From: Scylla paramamosain | Lineage: Eukaryota > Arthropoda > Malacostraca > Decapoda > Portunidae | Direction of reading: 5' to 3' | DNA: 64,000 nt | NCBI RefSeq assembly: GCF_035594125.1 | Contig: NC_087155.1 | Span: forward strand, 3,686,692-3,750,691 | In this document: one piece after another, positions 1 through 12,835 of the stretch | Layout: each line of letters starts with the position of its first letter | How positions within the stretch are numbered: the first letter of the stretch is position 1 | The notes under the pieces: generated by a model | What the model was told of the DNA's origin: nothing | The model's input: only the letters and a program-made list of their open reading frames with translations | The model's database searches: none | Translations under genes and position numbers: made by a program

Positions 1-765
<765 letters not shown>

Positions 766-1681
766 TTTTTTTATTTTTTTTTACGTAGGAGGGACACTGG
801 CCAAGGGCAACAAAAATACAATAAAAAAAAAAAAAGCCCACTGAGATGCCAGTCCCAGAAAAGGGTCAAAAGTGTCAGTAAAAAATTGAAGGATAAGTGT
901 CTTGAAACCTCTCTCTTGAAGGAATTCAAGTCATAGGAAGGTGGAAATACAGAAGCAGGCAGGGAGTTCCAGAGTTTACCAGAGAAAGGGATGAATGATT
1001 GAGAATACTGGTTAACTCTTGCATTAGAGAGGTGGACAGAATAGGGGTGAGAGAAAGAATGAAGTTTTGTGCAGCGAAACTGTGGGAGGAGGGGAGGCAT
1101 GCAGTTAGCAACATCAGAAGGACAGTTAGCATGAAAATAGTGGTAGAAGACAGCTAGAGATCCAACAATGCAGCAATGAGAGAGAGGCTAAAGACAGTCA
1201 GTTAAAGAAGAGGAGTTGATGAGATGAAAAGCTTTTGATTCCACCCTGTCTAGAAGAGCAGTATGAGTGAAACCTCCCCAGACATGTGAAGCATACTCCA
1301 TACATGGATGGATAAGGCCTCTGTACAGAGTTAACAGCTGAGGGGGTGAGAAAAACTGGCAGAGACGTCTCAGAACACCTAACTTCATAGAAGATGTTTT
1401 AGCTAGAGATGAGATGTGAAGCTTCCAGTTCAGATTATGTATAAAGGGCAGTTGCCATGATAATTTTGAAATTTTGAGGGAAGGGTGTGTGTGTTATTAG
1501 ATGCTTGTAGTTTTGTATAGAGGAAGAAAGTTGTCTTTAGAGGGTAGGCTGTGACTGCCTCCTTGAGTTGTGAGACACAAAGGGAAATGTTCAGGGAGGT
1601 CACAGCTGGGTTTAATGATAAGTTCGCAGCACCCCCTGATCCAGTGTTTTAGACCTCGGCAGGTGCCTACTGCCTCCTCCT
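766..1681 (-). mobile_element. Family A non-LTR copy A1, internally deleted
   Basis: Read on the minus strand, the right end (1445-1681) matches the 5'UTR and ATGGCAACT start of the full-length copy at 12836-16150. The sequence then jumps directly to the last fifth of the ORF (from NWKLHISS) and continues to the 3' end, whose plus-strand reading is a T run followed by ACGTAGGAGGGACACTGGCC. Both element ends are present and about 2.4 kb of the centre is missing. It encodes no endonuclease or RT. Confidence 0.88.
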
Positions 1682-2738
1682 TATACCAGTACAATGAATA
1701 AAATACCTTGATTGTAACAGGTTCTATGATCTTCAAGTGCAAAATAAAATTCCCACCAGCTGTTTTTGTACATTTTCATGAAAAAAATGGATGGATAAAG
1801 ATGCTATAATTATGTGCAGTACAATCAGCTTTCCTAAACAAGCCTTGTGCTGCCTGCATGTGTTGGGCTGTCAGCCGTAATCTTCTGTATGTCATTTTTC
1901 TTTTGATTAGATACACTGACATTCTTGATTTTTTTTCTCAGTATATAGACTTTGTCCCTATATAACATTGCAAGTTGAAAATATTCATCTTATCACCAGT
2001 TTGTTTTCCTTTACTGCTTAGCTTGGGGTTCCATCCCTTGAAAACCTTTATTTAGTTCCCACTTCAGCTTTGGGAAAACTTTGGAATATTCAAACAGCCT
2101 CCTGTTTTATCCATTCATATAAATGCCAGCAGAGGTTTGTGGTTGAGCTACATTAAGTTTTGTTACATACTTTTCAACAGGAATATGTTTCAGCACACTT
2201 TCTCAAAACGGATTCCTATTTTACTTTGTCTAACTTCCTCAAAAGTCATAATATAAGATTGTTGTTTATTTACAATGGCATTTTGCATAAAATTTTAAGG
2301 GTCATTGTTTTTTTTTATCTGGCATATAGGACAACTCCCTTTTTTTGCCTTTTTAGGATGATTCAAGTGTCATCTTGTACGTTGAAATATAAGCTAAATA
2401 TTTAATCAGAATAATAAACCAAAGCTGGCATAACAAACTCATCGGTAGTGTGATCACTGGAATTTTAATAGAATTTAATCAGAACAATGAACTAAAACTA
2501 ACAAGATAAACTTGCCATTTGTGCTGGCACTGAAATTTTAATAAAAATTTAACTGGAATAAAAAAATAAACCTTGCAAGATTAACTCACCAGTTGTGTCA
2601 GCCACTGCTCACCTATCTGCCACCTGTCCCTTCCTCCCTTTTATGCTTTCCTCTCCCTTCTTTCATCTTGTCTCAAACCTCCCTACCTGTCAGCTCCCTT
2701 CCCCCTTATCTGTCAGAGATAAGGGGCAAAGGAATGAA

Positions 2739-2740
<2 letters not shown>
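1682..2740. other. No gene recognised; degenerate about 68-bp tandem repeats at 2395-2605
   Basis: Between 2395 and 2605 the block AATTTAATCAGAA...AACTAACAAGATAAACT...GGCACTG...TTTTAATA recurs about three times with strong divergence. The rest is A/T-rich DNA with no homology seen. Confidence 0.5.
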
Positions 2741-3501
<761 letters not shown>

Positions 3502-3829
3502 ATTTGTCACATCAACCTGTCTCATATAACTAGGACAGACTCCCACATTGTCAGGAGGGAGAACAGCATGTCTAGTTAACCACATCCATAGAAGCCCATA
3601 ATAACCAGAGAAGAAAAACAATCACCAAGGTTATGCAAGTCTCTCACACTTACTATGGGTATGAGGAACTTCACAGAAGGCACTGTGTGGCAAGGTTGTA
3701 GAGAATATGTGCTGCCATTTACCCCATAAACTCTGATATATGCCATCACATACAAGGACAATCACATATGCCCAGCAAATGGAGTTGTCACAAAATTTGA
3801 TTAGAGAGAGTTAGGCCACTACATCATCT

Positions 3830-4353
3830 GCAACCACAGGATCTAATGAGAAAGTATCTCCGTCAACTCAGGATCTAATGAGAAAGTATCTCCATCAACT
3901 CAGAATCTAATGAGAAAGTATCTCCATCACCTCAGGATCTAATGAGAAAGTATTTCTATCAACTCAGGATCTAATAAAAAAGTATCTCCATCAACTCTTT
4001 TGACATCCTTCACATAATGGTTAGCAAAAACTAAGGGTGTTTTCCAGGAGGCTGCTTCTAAGACTGCAGCCAAAGATTTATTTTGCCACCTATTGAGGGA
4101 CATAGCAATACCTCTAACATCATGTACTCATACCCTCAAGAGTGTAAAAAGATCCTCACCCAAATTCTGATGAGCTTGTATGATGCTCTCTCTCAGAAGG
4201 CAGGACAAAGGGTTCTAACTCAGGGGGCTGGGACTTGTCTTTAGGAGAGACAAAGAGACTCCTGGTTCTGGGTATTAACTCCTTGCTTCTCTCCCTAAAA
4301 ATTTTAGGTGCTATCACTGGGCATAACAGGTGCTCCACCTCATCCTTTTCCAC
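3830..4353 (-). pseudogene. DIRS tyrosine recombinase C-terminal remnant
   Basis: The minus strand reads HLLCPVIAPKIFRERSKEL (4320-4250), then HDVRGIAMSLNRWQNKSLAA and EAASWKTPLVFANHYVKDVK (4125-4000). These cover the H-x-x-R box and the final catalytic Tyr of the integrase-like recombinase. The C-terminus VDGDTFSLDP is broken by a tandem duplication of about 32 bp that brings in stops. Confidence 0.85.
3838..3995. repeat. 32-bp tandem repeat, about 5 units
   Basis: The unit CAGGATCTAATGAGAAAGTA plus TCTCCATCAACT repeats about five times inside the recombinase C-terminus. It arose after or during decay, since each unit puts a stop in frame. Confidence 0.9.
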
Positions 4354-4839
4354 AATCCTAGAGAGACTTTAATCTGAACTTCCAAGGCAGTGGATTCAAC
4401 AATGTCTCATTCTTGGCTACAAACTCAGGTAGGTAAGACAAAATCATGTCACCACCCTGCCAAAAAAAAATTATGTTCCAGAGCCTGCACCTCACTAAAC
4501 TGTTTTGTTATGGATAGGGCAACTAAGAAAAGAGTTTTGTTGTTGAGGTCACGAGAGGATGTAGACCTTAGGGACAAAGGAAATCAGTGAGAGCCTTAAG
4601 GACCACATCAAGATTTCAATTCAGTGTTTTTCTAGGAACCTCCACCTCAAAGGCCTTGACCAAGTTCTTCAGGACTTGTAGCCTTTAATGGCAGAAACTG
4701 ATAGACCACACGTCATTTATAAATACAACAAGAAATTGGCAAGCTTTTGGTTGGACAGCCTGGAGACTGAATGCCCTCACTGACACCACTGTCTATGCTT
4801 CTTCCACTTGTGTTGATAGTTCACAATGGTAGAATTCCT

Positions 4840-6305
4840 TCTAGCATTTGCCACCATCTGTGTGACTCCTCTGGAATATCTCTGATGTCAAAGGAGTCAC
4901 TTGAGTCTCCATCCTACTAGACGAAGCATGTGGATATTGACGTGAAGTGACAAGAAGGTCCTTTCTCCCAGGAGGTCTTCTTGGAGTGTCAATGGACAGC
5001 TCTACTAGATCTGGAAGCAACTCCCACTGAGGCCAAAAGGGGGCCAAGAGGATGAGCTTGACCCCTTTTGACCTGCAAAGTTTTTGAGCACCTTTGTGAT
5101 AACATGGAATGGTGGAAAGGCATACAGTTCCATATAACCCCCACCAGAAAAAAAACATACATCCATGGTTAATGCCATGGAGTCTAGAAATGGTGACATG
5201 TAGGTGGAAAGTCTGTAGTTCATCCTCGTGGTGAACAGGTCCACTAATAGGCATCCCCACACCTGCAGATCATCGTGGATGTTTTGATGGAACATCCATT
5301 CCATTGAGATGACATGTTCTTTCCTACTGAGGCAGTCTGCCACAATGTTCTCACCTTTCACAAACTGTGCAAGAATAGATACTACATTTTCCTCTGTCCG
5401 CTCTAAAGTCTCCTGGGCTTCCCTGTTGAGTGTTCTGGACCTCTTGCCACCTGCCTTACTGAGGAACAAAAATGTAGTGGTGTTGTTTGACAGAATTGCA
5501 ACTGTCTTCTCTCTCAGAGACTCTTTGAATGCCTGAAGACCTAAGCAGATCTCCCTTAATTCCAGAATATTGATATGCTACTGTTTCTCCTGGTGAGACC
5601 ACTCACTTCCATTTCCAGACTGGATGCATCGCATCCTTCTGAGGAAGTGTCTGAGTACTGGAAGAGATCTGGAGTCATTGTCTCTAAGGACTGGCCCAAC
5701 AGTAAATTGTCCATGGTCAACCACCAGTGAAGTTTATCCATATCACTAGGGTCATGGGGACGTGATGATGCCTGCCCATCATATTCCTGTCCCAAACAGC
5801 TGTAGCCGGAACAGGAGATTGCACATCCTACAATGGCCACCCGGAACTAAACATGACATGGACAACAGGTGACCCAATAGGACCAGCCACCCCTGAACTG
5901 CAGGGTTGTGATGGCTCATGAATAATTCTATCACTTCCTGTAAGTTATCTATCCTCTTCTAGCGTGGAAAAACCTTCAAAACTGAGGGGTGAATCTCCAT
6001 CCCCAAATACTGTACAACTTGCTTGGGGGTCTTCTCTGACTTCTTCCAATTTATGAATAAACTGAGCTTCTCACATAGTTGTAGGAGTGCTTCCCTCAAT
6101 CTCAAAGCCTCTTCCTTGGATGTTGCTACCAGCAACCAGTTCTCCAAGTAACAGGATGCAAAACACTCTTGAATGTAGAACCGCTGACATCAGGGCCATC
6201 ATGACTCTCATGAAGACTCGTGGCACTGTCGATAGGATTAATGTCAAGTATTTCCCCACCCCCAATGTACATTTTCAGTTTGTTGACTGCCTAAAGAATA
6301 AACCG

Positions 6306-6338
<33 letters not shown>

Positions 6339-6703
6339 AACCAAAACATACTGCTTTGAACTGGAAACACTGACCTCTCCGGACAGAGCAAAGAAACTTT
6401 TTGGTCTCTGGATGAAATGGGAGCTGAAAATAAACATCTAGCAGATCCACTGATATCATCCAGTCTGCCTTTCAAATCACTCACAACACTGAGCTGTTGG
6501 TCTCCATTCCAAATTTCATCTTGGGGATGAACTTGTTGAGATAAGACAAGTCTATCACTGGGCAAAACCTGACCCTGACCTTGAGAACCACAAAAATGAT
6601 GCTGTAAAACCTTAGGCTGGGAGACACTGACTCTACTGCTCCCTTCCTGAGTAGTCTGTATTTCCTACTCCAGGGCCCTTCCTCTCTTCGAGTTGGGTGC
6701 ATA
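4840..6703 (-). pseudogene. DIRS reverse transcriptase / RNase H / MT-like ORF remnant
   Basis: Minus-strand pieces in order: RT start with RFCPVIDLSYLNKFIPKMKF (6600-6500); RT end with ENWLLVATSKEEALRLRE and KTPKQVVQYLGMEIHP (6147-5990); RNase H end with FVKGENIVADCLSRKEH (5370-5310); and a downstream segment with ELYAFPPFHVITKVLKN and ILLAPFWPQWELLPDL (5130-5000). This order is typical of DIRS pol. Frameshifts and stops separate the pieces, and an (ATT)n tract lies at 6308-6337. Confidence 0.85.
6308..6337. repeat. (ATT)n microsatellite in DIRS RT
   Basis: About ten ATT units interrupt the RT region of the DIRS remnant. Confidence 0.95.
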
Positions 6704-6999
6704 GCTCATGAAAGTTATCTGGAACTAATAGTGGTGGTTGCCTGGTGAAGGGAATGAAATACTCTTCTCTTAAAACTTGCACTACCCATGTCTGCACCAA
6801 AATCTCACCACTCTTTCCAACACTGAGAGACAGCCTGCTACTTGAGCGGTCAAGGCTCCTACTTGCAAAAACCCATCTTCCCACATCGCTCAGTCAGGAC
6901 AGGAAGGGCAAGGTTGTGGTGGCTTAGGAGTCCTTTCACGAAGGACCTCATGGGTTGACTGGATAGGCCAGAAGAGGGCTTTCCTGCTGGGTGATTGGC

Positions 7000-8390
7000 C
7001 AAAAGAGACATGGCAGGTGGGATCTGTTTCTTAAAGCCACTGATGCTGCTTCCTTGAAAGACTGAAAGGCCATGTTCTCAGCATTGGCTAATACTTTTGA
7101 AAGCTTGTGTTAGTCAAACAGAAATTTTGTGTCCAAGGAAGGCTGTCACAAGGCCACCTTGTCTGACAGTGAGAAGGATGAGGGCAAACTCCTCCATGTT
7201 GTCTCCCATCTAAATGCCACCAAATTCTATAAAACTAAGGAAGTTTCCTTAGCTGCATCCTTCATGGCCTTCTGCATGCTATCAACTGCTTTGGCCATAA
7301 GAATTTCTCTGCGCAATACATTATTTTCCAGCTTAAACAAGCAAGTGAATACACCAAAGATCCAAAACTGGAAGTTTTGAGCCTCACAAATAGCTCTTGC
7401 TGCTTCTTCCATCCATATCAGGTCAGCAGCAGCAATTCTGGCTGGAGAATCATTCATCTTCTGGAGGAAATACTGGACTAGTGCATTTCTGGTGATGCTA
7501 GCGGGGAGACTGTTCATTGCAGGAGATCGGCTCGTCTGGATGAGGAGGATTTTGTAGAGATCAAACCAGGGAGTGAGTTTGTGCCTTCTAATTGCTTATC
7601 CCAAATATTGGATGCCTTGGGTTTCTCTTATGAACTGCTGGCTAACAAAATGGGGAATGGTAAGTCAGCCATCCTTCCTTACACTGCTCAATGGAAGAGG
7701 TACTTTTATGAAGTGAGTGTCATCACTCACTCCCTGTTGTCTGATCCCCAAAGGTTGGTGGTACTGACAATGAACCATCAGTTCATAGGGCAGGTGGTAC
7801 CAAACAGCACAGGTGGTGAGGGGGCAAAGCTTAGGAGCTGTTCACTTATAGCCTACCACCTCATCCTGTGTTTGCTTCACCCCTCCCTGGCAAACAAGCA
7901 TCTCTGTTTCAAATTTTATTACCTTCCTGGGAGGGAAGAGTCCACTACCTTCATTGCCCACTTGACTAGCAAGATCCCCCTAGGGGGGATATGAGGTAAC
8001 ACCAACTGCCAAACATCCCTCCCCTCCCAATCTGATGTGATTCACCTGAGCGAACAGCTAAGTGTTGGTGGGAGAGGGGTTGAGGGACATGACCCCAGCT
8101 GGCAAGGGGGGAGCTGGAATGAAAACATGGTTAGCTAGCTTGTTATCTACTATCTCTTCCACAACCTCCCTAAAGCTTACATGTGTCAAATCATCAAACA
8201 TGCCCAAAAAATTACCCATCTGAGACATAAGCACCATGGAAAGTTGAGTTTCAAGACTATTTACAGCTGAACTATCACCCAGCTGTGAAGCAGATAGCCA
8301 GTTGTCAGAACCTGCCAGTGACAAATGGCTCATGCCTTGCTCAGAGAGCTGACACAAAGATGATGACTGAGAAATTGCAGAAGACAAGGA
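7000..8390 (-). pseudogene. DIRS gag-like ORF remnant
   Basis: Minus-strand segments 8387-8058 (Ser/Gln-rich, with QLSMVLMSQMGNFLGMF) and 7517-7227 (MNSLPASITRNALVQYFLQK, ending AMKDAAKETSLVL) look like the helical, Gln-rich capsid-type region that precedes RT in DIRS elements. Gag is not conserved in sequence, so the call rests on position and composition. Frame breaks separate the segments. Confidence 0.55.
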
Positions 8391-8754
8391 GGCATGTTTA
8401 TGAATGCTATGTCTCTTTTCATTATATTTATGTTTGGCTATAAATAAGGGTCAACTGGTGTTTAAGAACCTTAATGACCATACTGTCTTCCCACTCTCTG
8501 CAATCATCACTCTGTCTAACTTACACAAGCCACAGCACTGCACACATAAGAAATGGGAATCACAAGCAACAGCACTTAATCTGATGACTAAAACCTGAAC
8601 TACCACAGAACCTCTTACTAGCAGCAATAATTCCCAAGCACAGAGAAGTGGGAGGAGATGCCATACCAACGGCCAGAGAAACACAACCTTGGAGCACAGA
8701 TGTTAACCCTATGAAGGCTGAAAAAGGAATGACACGCCCTGGGTGAGAGGGCAC

Positions 8755-8986
8755 TCTGGCAGGATGTACTTGAGGAGAATGGGGTGTTCTGTGACCATGT
8801 GAGCTGCCCTTTACCCTAATATAGTGTTCTTTCTCTTCGAGCTTAAATTCTGGTAGTTCAACATTGCAGTCTGGCAGGATGTACTTGAGGAGAATGGGGT
8901 GTTCTGTGACCATGTGAGCTGTCCTTTACCCTAGTATAGTGTTCTTTCTCTTCAATTTTAAATTCTGGTAGTTCAACATTGGGAAA
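8755..8986. repeat. 116-bp tandem duplication near DIRS 5' end
   Basis: Two near-identical units begin TCTGGCAGGATGTACTTGAG at 8755 and 8871, directly inside the right DIRS terminus. DIRS-group elements often carry repeated termini, so this could be part of the terminal architecture. Confidence 0.85.
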
Positions 8987-9041
8987 TAAGTAAATGGACT
9001 CTTGTCCTAATTACATATATGAGAAAGGTTGATGTGACAAA

Positions 9042-10205
<1,164 letters not shown>

Positions 10206-10291
10206 CTTAATGATGTCATCACCACTTGGAGACCTTGGTGATTTTGTAGTAGGTGGACTTCTGCTAGGTGATGGGCCTGTGCTCATAGTTC
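10206..10291 (-). CDS. BCAS3: BCAS3 coding exon 10 (residues 522-550)
   Basis: Acceptor TTCTGACAG and donor ATTAAG|GTGAGA give 86 nt. Two leading bases complete Gly, giving GTMSTGPSPSRSPPTTKSPR and then SPSGDDIIK, ending in phase 0. GTM follows QNLIG as GTI follows the same site in vertebrate BCAS3, and the phase fits exon 9. The Ser/Pro-rich remainder is weakly conserved, so this exon rests mostly on splice phase and position. The next exon was not found to the left. Confidence 0.8.
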
Positions 10292-10321
10292 CTGTCAGAA
10301 GGAAGGAGTAATTTAATTATA

Positions 10322-11591
10322 CAGGGTATTCTATGAGTTAGGGTACATACTTCAGGATTTGATAGTTCAAGTAATTCTAAGTTGAAAATACTCTATATGC
10401 ATATGCTGTATTTTGCTTTATTTTACGTAAAAGTTGTGTGTTGCGGGAACTGCTCACCTGGGTGGCCCTCCACCTCCTTCCTTCCCTCCTTACCTTGCTG
10501 CTTACTCAAGTGGCACTGTGTGGCATTGAGTGATCATATTTTGTATACAATCTATGCTGTCAAAGCCTTACAGGAAACAGTTAGCAAATAACAGATTGAA
10601 TTTTTGTATGTCAGCAAATAAAATGTACAGGTAACACAATAAAGTAGTTGTTAAGTGCTACTTTTAAGCATACATGACAACTCACCAGCTTCATGATAAC
10701 TGCTCAGTGTTCCCATCACTCCTGTAAGTGTTCTTTTAGATTATACAATATTTTTTATAAGTGATGTCAAATAGTGCTATTTTTCATGAATTTTGCCTCT
10801 ATTTTTTTTTTTTTTTTTGTGCTTGTATTCTTGTACTGATGATGGGGTTTTGTTTTATCATCTGGACGATACCCGCTTGAACTACTCCAGTACATTCAGT
10901 TGCTGCAGAAGTACTGGGGAAACATCTCTCACAGAGATGCTGATACACTCTGTTATCTGAGTGTCTTCTGTCTGGGTACCTGTGTCTGTATTCTGCTGCT
11001 GCAACCTGGGTATTTCCATCACAGAATGAATATCATGTCATGAATATCATCACATAAATATCATGTCTGAATATTCAATGTTACTGAATGTGAAAGGCAT
11101 CTTCACTGTAGTAAAAAAGATGCACTTTGGTAGTCAGCTGATTGATGATGCCTGTCACTATTAGGTGTCAAGACGTCAACTGAATGTTGAGGGGATGACA
11201 GACAGTTGCAGTGAGTTGCCACATATTCTTAAAAAAATGGCAATTAACAACCACTGTATTGCTGTGTTACCTGTATATTTTCTTCACTGACACATACAAA
11301 AATTCAATCTATTATGTGCTAACTGTTTCCAGTAAGGCTTAGACAGTGTAGACTGTATGCGAAAAATGATCACTTAATGCAGAGTGGTGCCACACGAGTA
11401 CATAGCAAGCTGGAGAGGAAAGGAAGGAGGCGGACGCCACCCAGGCAAATAGTTCCAGCAACACAAAACTTACACATTAACTTCTCGCAAAATAAAGCAA
11501 AGCACAACACGTGTGTATAGGGTATTTTCAACTTAGAATTACCTGAACTATCAAATCCCAAAGTATGTACCTTAACTTGTGGGACACCCTG
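10322..11591. mobile_element. Non-autonomous transposon with about 340-bp terminal inverted repeats
   Basis: The left end CAGGGTATTCTATGAGTTAG and the right end (inverse CAGGGTGTCCCACAAGTTAA) start inverted repeats that stay alignable for about 340 bp (10322-10660 and 11238-11591), with shared blocks such as GGATTTGATAGTTCA and GGAAACAGTTAGCA. TA flanks both ends, as in Tc1/mariner-type insertions. The 580-bp core has no transposase. Family assignment is tentative; the long arms give a foldback form. Confidence 0.85.
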
Positions 11592-11613
11592 TATATACTA
11601 CATACATATATAT

Positions 11614-12300
11614 ACTTATAAGCTAAACTGGAAACTTCACATCTCATCTCTAGCTAAAACAGCTTCTATAAAGTTAGGTGTTCTAAGTTGCCTCTGCCAG
11701 TTTTTCTCACTCCCATCCCCCCACAGCTGCTAACTTTGTACAGGGGCCTTATTCATCCATATTTGGAGTATGCTTCACATGTAAGGCAGGGAGGGGAGGG
11801 GGTTCCACTCATACCATTCTTTTAGACAGGCTGTAATCAAAAGTTTTTCATCTTATCAACTCCTCTCCTCTGACTGTTTTCAGCCTCTTTCTCATTGCTG
11901 CAACATCGCATCTCTCATTATATTCTACCATTACTTTCATGCCAAGTGCTCTTCTGATCTTACTAACTGCATGCCTCCTTCCTCCCACAGCCTTGCTGCA
12001 CAAGACTTTCTTCTTTATCTCATCTCTATTCTGTCCACCTCTCTAATGCAAGAGTTAACTAGTATTCTCAATCATTCATCCCTTTCCCAGGTAAACTCTG
12101 AAACTCCCTGCCTGCTTCTGTATTTCCACCTTCCTATGAATTGAACTCTTTCAAGACTTATCCTGCAATTTTTGATTACCACTTTCAACTCTGTTCAGGG
12201 GCTGGCACCTGAGTGGGCCTTTTTTTTTTTCTTGCAATTTTGTTGTCCTTGGCCGATGTTCCTCCTATATAAAAAATAATAAGTGAATAAATAAACAAAA
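11614..12300 (+). mobile_element. Family A copy A2, 5'-truncated
   Basis: The last fifth of the family A ORF (from CTGGAAACTTCACATCTC) plus the 3' end GGCCGATGTTCCTCCTATAT and an A-rich tail. Frameshifts are present. It abuts the transposon at 11591 on the left and an RTE remnant on the right. Confidence 0.85.
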
Positions 12301-12301
12301 A

Positions 12302-12835
12302 TACCAACGGGGTCTCCCCAAAAAAGAGGGATAGCCAAGAGAAGACACACAACTTTCTATTCACACTCATTCACACCACTCTCTTGCCCCATGAGAGAGA
12401 AAAGAAAGTACTCCTGCCCTCACTTTATTGAATTCAGCCACATAGCTTGGCACCTTCATAACAAGTGCCCTTCCCTACCAAACCTGACTGCCCCACACTT
12501 GTGTGAAACTACAGATATGTGACACCTCCCTCAGAGGCCACAGGGCTGCATCATTCCTCAAGAACTCACAACTGACCTCCATTCACTAATGTCCAAAAGA
12601 ATCATTAAACTATGTTCCTCTTTCTTTTAAAGTCTTCACACTATCTATCCATCCTTACATGACCTATCTCACAAGCTCACACCTCTCACACTTGATCTTA
12701 CTACCTTCTTCACAAGCCTATCATCCTCCAGTCTCTCAATGTGTCCAAATCATCTTGGTACACTTTGCTCAGCCTATACAGCTAAGTATCTTGTAACATC
12801 TGTTCTCCTTCTCACTTCCTAATTTCTGACTGTGT
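12302..12835 (-). mobile_element. RTE-type element, 3' part (separated by A3 insertion)
   Basis: The minus strand reads VRN*EVRRRTDVTRYLAV and FGHIERLEDDRLVKKVVRSS, the C-terminal signature of crustacean RTE-type RT ORFs. A 3'UTR containing CTTCTCTTGGCTATCCCTC follows. The same 3'UTR recurs at 49450-49612. The upstream half of this element continues at 16151 beyond the family A insertion. Confidence 0.75.

Larger units (their letters stand above)
3502..9041 (-). mobile_element. DIRS-type tyrosine-recombinase retrotransposon, decayed
   Basis: Imperfect inverted termini bound the element: left 3502-3544 contains TTGTCACATCAACCTGTCTC, and right about 8997-9041 holds its inverse (GAGAAAGGTTGATGTGACAA). 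Between them, on the minus strand in order, are a gag-like region (8390-7000), an RT/RNase H/methyltransferase-like region (6700-4840) and a tyrosine recombinase (4350-3970). The 5.5-kb length is near the usual DIRS size. Stops, frameshifts and an (ATT)n insertion break the ORFs. DIRS elements integrate with a tyrosine recombinase rather than a DDE integrase and leave no target duplication. They are known in decapods. Confidence 0.85.
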
